Shown here: positions 6,843 to 12,883 of the stretch, in pieces
Layout of the letters: each line of letters opens with the position of its first letter
Numbering within the stretch: position 1 is the first letter of the stretch
Translations under genes and position numbers: made by a program
Source: Dehalococcoidia bacterium
GTDB lineage: Bacteria; Chloroflexota; Dehalococcoidia; UBA2979
Assembly: GCA_018700215.1 (NCBI GenBank)
Contig: JABIST010000446.1
Coordinates: 1 to 12,883, forward strand
Direction: 5' to 3'
Length of the DNA: 12,883 bases
The notes under the pieces: generated by a model
Told to the model about the DNA's origin: nothing
What the model saw: the letters and a program-made list of their open reading frames with translations, nothing else
The model's database searches: none

Positions 6843-9515
6843 CTAGTCCAGCAGCTGCCTCAGCACATACTGCAGAATCCCGCCGTGGCGGTAGTAATCC
6901 ACCTCAACCGGCGTATCGATCCGGCACATCACCTCAAACCGTGTCTCCGTACCGTCGTCCGCAATCGCTAGCACGGACAGCGTCTGCTTCGGCCGCAGCG
7001 AATCATCAATCCCCAGGATGTCGAACCGCTCGCGGCCCGTCAGCCCGTGCGTCGCCAGCGTCTCGCCCGCTCGGAACTGCAGCGGCAGAATCCCCATCCC
7101 CACCAGGTTGCTCCGATGGATCCGCTCGTACGACTCCGCAATCGCCGCCTTCACTCCCAGCAGCGCAGGCCCCTTCGCCGCCCAGTCACGCGACGAACCG
7201 GTGCCGTACTCCTTGCCCGCCACCACAATCAGCGGCGTCCCCTCCGCTCGATAGCGCTCCGACGCATCGAAGATCGGCATCTCCTCGCCGTCCGGCAAAT
7301 ACCGAGTCCAGCCACCTTCGCGCTCCACAAGCTGGTTCCGCACCCGCACGTTCGCAAACGTGCCGCGCATCATCACCTCGTGGTTGCCGCGACGCGAGCC
7401 GTAGGTGTTGTAGCTCACCTGTGGTACCTCGCGTTCGTTCAGGTACTCCGCACCCGGGCTCTGCCGTGCAATCGCACCCGCGGGCGAAATGTGGTCCGTG
7501 GTCACCGAATCGCCCAGCAACAGCAGCGCTCGCGCCTCATTGATATCGCCCAGCGAACCCGGCTCCCGAGGCAGGTCCTCGAAGAACGGAGGCCGTCGCA
7601 CGTACGTCGAATCCGCGTCCCAGCCGAAGCGCTCACCAGTCGCGCCTTCCAGGCTGGCCCAGCGCTCGTCGCCCGTGAACACATCGGAATACTGGCGCTG
7701 GAACATCCCCTGCTGAACGGCGGAACCAACCGTCTCCTGCACCAGATCTTGCGATGGCCAGATGTCGCGCAGATACACCGGGCCGTTCGTGCCCTCGCCC
7801 AGCGAGTCATTCACCAGGTCAATCTCCGTCGTCCCCGCCAGCGCGTACGCCACCACCAGCGGCGGCGACATCAGATAGCTGGACCGCACCTTGTTGTGCA
7901 CCCGCGCCTCGAAGTTCCGATTGCCAGACAACACCGACGCCAGCGCCAGATGCCCGCTGTCAATCGCCCCCTCAATGTCCTCCGGCAGCGGCCCGGAGTT
8001 ACCGATGCACGTCGTGCACCCGTACCCCACCAGCTCAAACCCGAGCTGATCGAGGTACGGCGTCAGCCCCGCTTCGTTCAGGTAGTCAGTCACCACCTTC
8101 GAACCGGGTGCCAGGCTCGTCTTCACCCACTGCGGCGTCTTCAGCCCCGCCTCAACAGCCGCCTTTGCCACCAACCCAGCGCCAACCATCACCTCCGGGT
8201 TCGAGGTGTTCGTGCAGCTCGTGATCGCCGCGATCACCACATCCCCGTTCGACAGGTCGAACGAGCCACTGTCCCGCTCAATCTGCACCGGCTCCGCACC
8301 AGCGCCCGCCGCCACCTCGGCTGCGATATCGCGCGTCGCCGCCGCCTTCGCCGCGCTCAGCGCAATCCGGTCCTGCGGCCGCTTCGGCCCCGCCAGACTC
8401 GGCTCAATCGTCGAAAGGTCCAGCTCCAGCGTCTCGCTGAACACCGGGTCTGGCGTCGCGTCCGTCCGGAACAGCCCCTGCTCCTTCGCGTACGCCTCCA
8501 CCCGCGCAACCACGTCGGCCGGTCGGCTCGTGAACCGCAGGTAGTTCAGCGTCTCCTCGTCCACCGGGAAGAAACCCACCGTGGCGCCGTACTCCGGGCA
8601 CATATTCGCAATCGTCGCCCGCGCCGCCAGCGCCAGGTTGCCCAGCCCCGGCCCGTAGAACTCGACGAACTTGCCGACCACATTCTTCTTCCGCAGCTCC
8701 TCGGTCACTCGCAGCACCAGGTCAGTCCCGGTCGTCCCCTCCGGCAGCGCGCCAACCAGCCGCACCCCGAACACCTGCGGAATCAGCATCGATACCGGCT
8801 GCCCCAGCATCGAAGCCTCCGCCTCGATCCCGCCGACGCCCCAGCCCACCACGCCCAGACCATCGATCATCGTCGTGTGCGAGTCGGTTCCGACGACCGT
8901 GTCCGGATACGCCTCGCCGTCCTCGTTCGTCATCACCACCTGGCCCAGGTACTCCAGGTTCACCTGGTGGACGATGCCGGTCCCGGGCGGCACCACTCGG
9001 AAATTGTTGAACGCGCCCTGCCCCCACTTCAGCAGTTGGTAGCGCTCCAGGTTCCGCTCGTACTCCCGCTCCACATTGATCGCCAGCGCATCGGCGCTCC
9101 CGAAGGCGTCCACCTGCACCGAGTGGTCGATCACCAGATCCACCGGCTGCAGCGGATTGATCTTGTTCGGATCACCGCCCATCGCCGCCATCGCGTCGCG
9201 CATCGCCGCCAGGTCCACCACCGCCGGCACACCCGTGAAGTCCTGCAGCAGCACCCGCGCCGGGCGGAACGCGATCTCCGTGTCCGGCTCCTTCGCCGGG
9301 TCCCACTGCGCTACCGCCTCAATCTGCTCCCGCGTCACGCTCGAACCGTCCTCGAACCGCAGTAGATTCTCCAGCAAAATCCGCGTCGTGAACGGCAATT
9401 TCTCGAGGTCAACACCAAGCTGCTCGGCCGCCGCCTGTAATCGATAAATCGTGAACGTCTCATCGCCCACCGAAAGCGAGCCCCGCGCCCCAAAGCTGTT
9501 CAGCGTCTCCGCCAT
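6843..9515 (-). CDS. acnA: Aconitate hydratase (aconitase A type)
   Basis: Aconitase interconverts citrate and isocitrate through cis-aconitate in the TCA cycle, using a [4Fe-4S] cluster in the cytoplasm. The 890-residue length matches the AcnA/IRP1 branch (E. coli AcnA is 891). The three cluster cysteines are present: Cys434 in ITSCTNTSNP, and Cys500 and Cys503 in GYGCTTCIGNSGP. Other family segments are RILLENLLR (45-53), QDFTGVPAVVDLAAMR (91-106), VGTDSHTTM (208-216), GDSVTTDHISPAG (668-680), and GKEYGTGSSRDWAAKG (767-782) in the C-terminal swivel domain. A good site (AAGGGA, reading the - strand, 9523-9528) lies 7 bases before the ATG at 9515. The gene stands alone on its strand, convergent with the STAS gene and divergent from the ParA gene. 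No truncation, frameshift or missing catalytic residue was seen. IRP-like RNA binding by the cluster-free form is known in some relatives but cannot be judged here. Confidence 0.97.
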   Translation of the reverse strand: MAETLNSFGARGSLSVGDETFTIYRLQAAAEQLGVDLEKLPFTTRILLENLLRFEDGSSVTREQIEAVAQWDPAKEPDTEIAFRPARVLLQDFTGVPAVVDLAAMRDAMAAMGGDPNKINPLQPVDLVIDHSVQVDAFGSADALAINVEREYERNLERYQLLKWGQGAFNNFRVVPPGTGIVHQVNLEYLGQVVMTNEDGEAYPDTVVGTDSHTTMIDGLGVVGWGVGGIEAEASMLGQPVSMLIPQVFGVRLVGALPEGTTGTDLVLRVTEELRKKNVVGKFVEFYGPGLGNLALAARATIANMCPEYGATVGFFPVDEETLNYLRFTSRPADVVARVEAYAKEQGLFRTDATPDPVFSETLELDLSTIEPSLAGPKRPQDRIALSAAKAAATRDIAAEVAAGAGAEPVQIERDSGSFDLSNGDVVIAAITSCTNTSNPEVMVGAGLVAKAAVEAGLKTPQWVKTSLAPGSKVVTDYLNEAGLTPYLDQLGFELVGYGCTTCIGNSGPLPEDIEGAIDSGHLALASVLSGNRNFEARVHNKVRSSYLMSPPLVVAYALAGTTEIDLVNDSLGEGTNGPVYLRDIWPSQDLVQETVGSAVQQGMFQRQYSDVFTGDERWASLEGATGERFGWDADSTYVRRPPFFEDLPREPGSLGDINEARALLLLGDSVTTDHISPAGAIARQSPGAEYLNEREVPQVSYNTYGSRRGNHEVMMRGTFANVRVRNQLVEREGGWTRYLPDGEEMPIFDASERYRAEGTPLIVVAGKEYGTGSSRDWAAKGPALLGVKAAIAESYERIHRSNLVGMGILPLQFRAGETLATHGLTGRERFDILGIDDSLRPKQTLSVLAIADDGTETRFEVMCRIDTPVEVDYYRHGGILQYVLRQLLD

Positions 9516-9684
9516 CTCACGATCCCTTCACGCGGCACCTGCATTCAAGGCCACAGTGTATCCACCTCACCCATCACGGTCCGCACGCTTGCCGCACCCG
9601 CAGGCAACTCCAGGCGGTTCGTCCGAACGAACCTGTATTATCTCGCTCAACGAGGCGACCCAACCGACGTAAGCGAGTCCACGC
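9516..9684. promoter_or_regulatory. Divergent promoter region of acnA and the ParA operon
   Basis: This 169-base gap separates the divergently read aconitase and ParA genes and must hold both promoters unless transcription enters from outside. The only clear AT-rich block is at 9634-9642. It reads TATTAT on the + strand (9636-9641) and GATAAT on the - strand (9637-9642), so it could act as a -10 element in either direction. No good -35 hexamer stands at standard spacing for either. An 18-base palindrome sits immediately to its left. Confidence 0.45.
9616..9633. promoter_or_regulatory. 18-base palindrome, candidate operator
   Basis: GGTTCGTCCGAACGAACC consists of perfect 7-base arms, GGTTCGT and ACGAACC, around CCGA. 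A second register, GTTCG-TC-CGAAC, is nested in it. It lies next to the AT-rich -10-like block and 52 bases before the ParA start, where a bound repressor would cover the -35 region. It has GTTC-N4-GAAC polarity, the reverse of the GAAC-N4-GTTC LexA box, so it is not a standard SOS box. The regulator is unknown. Confidence 0.4.
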
Positions 9685-10464
9685 GTGGCGAAAATTATCT
9701 CTGTCCACTCGTTCCGTGGCGGCACTGGCAAATCCAACACCACAGCCAACATCGCCACGCTCCTCGCGGCCGAGGGCAAACGCGTCGGTGTCGTCGATAC
9801 CGACGTCCAATCGCCCGGCCTCCACGTCATCTTCGGGCTCAAGGGCGCCGAACTCACCACCACGCTCAACGACTACCTCGGCGGCAAGGTCGCCATCGCC
9901 CAGACCGCCCACCGCGTGCTCGAAGACCAGCTCACCGGACAGCTCTACCTCATCCCCTCCAGCATGCGCACCGACGAAATCGTCCACGTCCTCCGCGAGG
10001 GCTACGACATCCGCCTGCTCACCACCGCGTTCCGCGAACTGATCGAAGAACTCAACCTCGACATCCTGCTGATCGATACCCACCCCGGCCTCAACGAAGA
10101 GACCCTCTTCGCGCTCGCTATCTCCACCGCTGTCGTCATCGTGATGCGCCCCGACCAGCAGGACTACGAAGGCACCGCCGTCACCGTCGAGGTCGCCCGT
10201 TCCCTCGAGGTTCCTCAGATGATGATCATCGTGAACAAGGTCCCCGGGGACCTGGACCCAGCGCAGATCCACGACCAGGTCCAGCAGACCTACCAGTGCC
10301 CCGTGGGCGCCGTCCTGCCGCACAGCGATGCAATGATGCAGCTCGCCAGCAGCGCCGTCTTCGCACTCCAATTCCCGGACGATCCGATCACGCGCGATCT
10401 GAGACGCGTCGCCGATCAGCTCCTCGCGGCTCCCGAGATGGCTCGCCAGGACACTTCACAGTGA
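9685..10464 (+). CDS. ParA/MinD-family ATPase with an arginine-type deviant Walker A motif
   Basis: This 259-residue protein is a SIMIBI-class P-loop ATPase of the ParA/MinD family, whose members dimerise on ATP and position or regulate partners on membranes or nucleoids. The P-loop FRGGTGKSN (10-18) starts ten residues in, which fixes the GTG start. Asp38 and Asp40 (VVDTDVQSPG) form the switch I region, and ILLIDTHPG (127-135) is the Walker B/switch II strand with Asp131. The signature lysine of KGGxGKT is replaced by Arg11, while the P-loop lysine Lys16 is kept. No helix-turn-helix and no obvious MinD-type C-terminal amphipathic membrane anchor are seen, although RDLRRVADQLL (237-247) could form a helix. 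There is no ParB or MinC/MinE gene nearby, so chromosome segregation or septum placement is unlikely. The stop overlaps the start of the patatin gene (GTGA), which implies coupled translation and suggests the patatin protein is the partner. The ribosome site is weak (AAGCGAG, 9671-9677). Confidence 0.9.
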   Translation: MAKIISVHSFRGGTGKSNTTANIATLLAAEGKRVGVVDTDVQSPGLHVIFGLKGAELTTTLNDYLGGKVAIAQTAHRVLEDQLTGQLYLIPSSMRTDEIVHVLREGYDIRLLTTAFRELIEELNLDILLIDTHPGLNEETLFALAISTAVVIVMRPDQQDYEGTAVTVEVARSLEVPQMMIIVNKVPGDLDPAQIHDQVQQTYQCPVGAVLPHSDAMMQLASSAVFALQFPDDPITRDLRRVADQLLAAPEMARQDTSQ

Positions 10465-12758
10465 GCGACGGCCCCCTGAGCCGCGAGGAATTGCTCTCCG
10501 GTCGCATCCCTCAACACCGACGCGCTCAGCGAGTCGTCGGCTCCATCGAGAGCCGCGTGCTCTACATGCGCGAGGAGACCAGCCGCGCCCTCCGCGCCTA
10601 CTTCTACGGCGACTTCTCCGAGTACCAGCGCGGCCTCGACCGCGACTACTTCGCCGTCGTCCGCCAGCGCGCCCAATCCGAGACTCCACTAGTCGACGAA
10701 GACCTCGAGCGATTCGTACCTCAATGGCGGATGCTCGTCCCCGCGGACCCGGAGCTACGGGCAGCCGTCCTTCATGTCCTCGGTCAACGGCTGCGGCTCC
10801 AGCCGGCGACCACCCCCACAGCGCTTGCCGCCCTCGGCTGTGAGGATCCCACGGTACGAACCACCTATGTGGATGCCTACGGTGAACTCCCGGAGCAAAC
10901 CTTCCAGCGAACGCTACCCGCATCAGTTTCAAGCAACCGCACTGACGACGAAGACCCGATCCTCCGAGCCGTTGGCGACCGCGCCGAATGGCTCACCGTT
11001 CCCGGTGGCACCCGACTCTTCGCCGCAGGCGACCCCGGCGATGCCCTCTATCTCGTCGTCAGCGGTCGCTTCCGCGTCGTCCAAAGCACAGACGGTGGAG
11101 ACGAGTTCATCGCCGAAATCGGACGCGGCGAGATCGTCGGCGAAATGGGTGCACTCACCGGTGAGCCACGCTCAGCCGACGTGCTCGCCGCCCGTGATAG
11201 CGAGGTCATTCACATCCCGCAGGACCTGCTGATGGAGGTCGCCGCCACAGCCCCCGAGGTATTACTCCGCATCAACCGGGACCTCGTCACCCGGCTTCGC
11301 AACACCACCGCCGGTGTCAGCACCGCCCCCCGCGCCAGCACCTACGCAATCGTCGCCACCTCCCCGGACGCCCCCGTTCGCGAAGTCGCCCGCCGTCTCG
11401 CTGAAGCCATGCGCGGCATCGGCGCAACCATCCAGATCACACGCAGCGAGGTCGAGCGTCGCTCCAATCCGGAAGCCGGTGATGGCCTCCCCGTCTTCAA
11501 CGACCCACAGCTCATCGCATGGCTTGGCGAACAAGAGTCCAGTCACCGCTACGTCCTCTATGAGGCTGATGCCGAACTCACACCCTGGACCCGCCGCTGC
11601 ATCCGCCAGGCTGACCGCGTCCTGCTCGTGGCCAACGCGGCTGCCGATCCCTCACCCGGGGCGATCGACGAAGAGATCTCCATCGCGGGATCTCGCCCCG
11701 ATATCGAACTGCTGCTCGTCCACCCCGAATCCACCGAACGCCCCACCGGCACCGCTCGCTGGCTCAACCAGCGAACCCTCCAGGCCCATCACCATCTCCG
11801 CCTCGGAGACGATGCCCAGCTCCGACACGTCGCCCGGCTCATCACCGGCACGGCACTCGGCCTCGCCTTCGGCGGCGGCGGTGCGCGCGGCGCGGCCCAC
11901 CTCGGCATCGTTCAGGCCCTCAGCGAGCGAGGCATCGAGGTCGACGTCATCGGCGGCACCAGCATGGGTGCGATCATGGGGGGCCGCCTCGCCACCGGCC
12001 TGACTGCCGCCGAGGTCACCAAGAGACTGACCGATGTCATCGCCAGTCAGGGCATCCTCGATTGGACCTTGCCGATCGTCGGGCTCACCTCAGGCGCCAA
12101 CGCCAACTCCATCCTGTTCGGCGAGTTCGCCTCACTCCGCATCGAGGACCTCTGGCGCCCCTTCTTCTGCGTCTCAACCAATCTCACGAGGGCGGACGCG
12201 ATCATCCATCGCTCTGGCTCGCTCTGGACCGCCGTTCGCGCCAGCATCTCGATCCCCGGAGTCTTCCCCCCGGTGATCTCCGGCGATGGCGACCTGCTCG
12301 TCGATGGCGGCATCATGAACAACCTCCCGATCGATCTCGTTCGTCAGTCCCGTGGTATTGGCACCGTCATCGGCTCAAGCGTGGCGCCCGATCGCGAGCT
12401 GGAAGACGACTTCCGCTACGGCTCCACCGCGTCGGGCTGGAGGATCGCCCTCAGCCGCCTACCCGGCATCGGTCCGCGTATCAACGCCCCCTCCATCCTC
12501 AGCACCCTCATGCGCTCCAACGATGTGCGCGGCGTCGCACTCGCTCGCACCGCCGAATTCGCCGCTCAAGCCGACCTGATCGTTCAGTCACCGGTCGAAG
12601 GCTTCCCCACACTCGACTTCACGCGTTCCGCCGAACTCGCCGAAATCGGCTACCGTGCCGCCAACGAGGCATTCGAGGAGTGGGACGGCATCGACGCTCT
12701 CGTGCGACTCAACTCAACCGCCACACCGGGAAACGGAACAACCGATGTTGCCCGCTGA
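10461..12758 (+). CDS. NTE-like phospholipase: cyclic-nucleotide-binding domain plus patatin domain
   Basis: This 765-residue soluble protein resembles the neuropathy target esterase (PNPLA6/7) family, which hydrolyses phospholipids or lysophospholipids. Residues 1-165 are polar, apparently helical and not recognised. The cyclic-nucleotide-binding domain (about 168-281) has the phosphate-binding cassette VGEMGALTGEPRSA (226-239), with Glu228 and Arg237 both present, so cNMP binding is plausible. The linker (290-462) carries PWTRRCIRQAD (375-385), a segment typical of NTE proteins. The patatin domain (about 465-640) has oxyanion loop GGGGARG (471-477), nucleophile Ser501 in GTSMG, and Asp615 in DGG, so the catalytic dyad is complete. 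Unlike animal NTE it has one cNMP domain and no membrane helix. The start is GTG at 10461, overlapping the ParA stop by four bases, with CAGGA 9 bases upstream; an in-frame ATG at 10296 would lie deep inside the ParA gene and is rejected. The 3' end overlaps the next gene by 14 bases. Confidence 0.92.
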   Translation: MSDGPLSREELLSGRIPQHRRAQRVVGSIESRVLYMREETSRALRAYFYGDFSEYQRGLDRDYFAVVRQRAQSETPLVDEDLERFVPQWRMLVPADPELRAAVLHVLGQRLRLQPATTPTALAALGCEDPTVRTTYVDAYGELPEQTFQRTLPASVSSNRTDDEDPILRAVGDRAEWLTVPGGTRLFAAGDPGDALYLVVSGRFRVVQSTDGGDEFIAEIGRGEIVGEMGALTGEPRSADVLAARDSEVIHIPQDLLMEVAATAPEVLLRINRDLVTRLRNTTAGVSTAPRASTYAIVATSPDAPVREVARRLAEAMRGIGATIQITRSEVERRSNPEAGDGLPVFNDPQLIAWLGEQESSHRYVLYEADAELTPWTRRCIRQADRVLLVANAAADPSPGAIDEEISIAGSRPDIELLLVHPESTERPTGTARWLNQRTLQAHHHLRLGDDAQLRHVARLITGTALGLAFGGGGARGAAHLGIVQALSERGIEVDVIGGTSMGAIMGGRLATGLTAAEVTKRLTDVIASQGILDWTLPIVGLTSGANANSILFGEFASLRIEDLWRPFFCVSTNLTRADAIIHRSGSLWTAVRASISIPGVFPPVISGDGDLLVDGGIMNNLPIDLVRQSRGIGTVIGSSVAPDRELEDDFRYGSTASGWRIALSRLPGIGPRINAPSILSTLMRSNDVRGVALARTAEFAAQADLIVQSPVEGFPTLDFTRSAELAEIGYRAANEAFEEWDGIDALVRLNSTATPGNGTTDVAR

Positions 12759-12883
12759 CCGCCAGCAAGCACTCGATGCGATCGCCGCGGAACTCGGCCC
12801 CATGACCGGCCGCCCCTTCGGCGTCGACGAGCACGGCCAACGCATCGAGCACGGCACCGGCCGTCTCGTCGTCGGCGCCATCG
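12745..12883 (+). CDS. Start of an unrecognised gene in the ParA-patatin operon, cut by the window edge
   Basis: From the ATG at 12745 the frame stays open to the window end (46 codons), overlapping the last 14 bases of the patatin gene. A possible ribosome site, GGGAAACGGA (12728-12737), lies 7 bases upstream. The visible peptide begins MLPADRQQALDAIAAELG and continues with a polar stretch rich in Gly, His and Arg; no signal peptide, membrane helix or family motif is apparent. Codon use (C/G third positions) matches the neighbours, and the overlapping junction is the same style as the ParA-patatin junction. It is therefore probably a real third gene of this operon. No function can be assigned from this fragment. 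Confidence 0.65.
   Translation, partial: MLPADRQQALDAIAAELGPMTGRPFGVDEHGQRIEHGTGRLVVGAI

Noticed and set aside
7047..9365. 772-codon open frame on the + strand opposite aconitase
   Set aside because: It is an antisense shadow produced by strong C/G third-position bias; the peptide is Arg/His/Pro-rich with no family motif, while the opposite strand encodes a complete aconitase.
9618..9629. LexA/SOS box within the palindrome
   Set aside because: The half-sites have the opposite polarity (GTTC-N4-GAAC rather than GAAC-N4-GTTC), and neither neighbour is a DNA-repair gene.
10296..10460. Upstream ATG that would extend the patatin protein to 820 residues
   Set aside because: It lies inside the ParA gene and encodes an Arg/Ser-rich stretch typical of an out-of-frame shadow; the GTGA junction at 10461 is the better start.

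Overview
The window is GC-rich bacterial DNA with a strong preference for C or G at third codon positions, GTG as well as ATG starts, and short or overlapping gene junctions. The 890-residue AcnA-type aconitase, the RsbU/RsbV/RsbW-type signalling genes and the codon style would fit a Chloroflexota (Dehalococcoidia-like) or actinobacterial genome. This is a guess from gene style, since no rRNA or other lineage marker is present. I saw no tRNA, rRNA, CRISPR array, transposase or integrase.

Layout from left to right. (1) The 3' part of a major facilitator superfamily transporter gene (1-1089), cut by the window edge. (2) A 200-base AT-richer gap with short dyads. (3) A partner-switching signalling pair on the + strand: a very large membrane-anchored protein (1290-6356, 1688 aa) with two transmembrane helices, nine PAS domains, a SpoIIE/RsbU-type PP2C phosphatase and a C-terminal RsbW-like kinase domain, followed after 45 bases by a single-domain STAS anti-sigma-factor antagonist (6402-6743). 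A strong hairpin (6778-6815) closes the pair and lies between it and the convergent next gene. (4) Aconitate hydratase on the - strand (6843-9515). (5) A 169-base divergent promoter region with an 18-base palindrome. (6) A tightly overlapping + strand operon: a ParA/MinD-type ATPase with an arginine in place of the signature lysine (9685-10464), a neuropathy-target-esterase-like protein with a cyclic-nucleotide-binding domain and a patatin lipase domain (10461-12758), and the start of a third, unrecognised gene (12745 to the window end).

How the genes may work together. The PAS stack probably senses several intracellular cues and sets the balance between the phosphatase and kinase domains. 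These act in opposite directions on a conserved serine in the STAS protein, as in the Bacillus RsbU-RsbW-RsbV system and in mycobacterial fusions such as Rv1364c. No sigma factor is visible, so the final target is unknown. Aconitase is an ordinary TCA-cycle enzyme with all three cluster cysteines. The ParA-patatin pair is the least explained part: stop and start codons overlap, which implies coupled expression of a membrane- or nucleoid-patterning type ATPase with a cyclic-nucleotide-gated phospholipase. Whether it is functionally tied to the partner-switching genes cannot be decided here.
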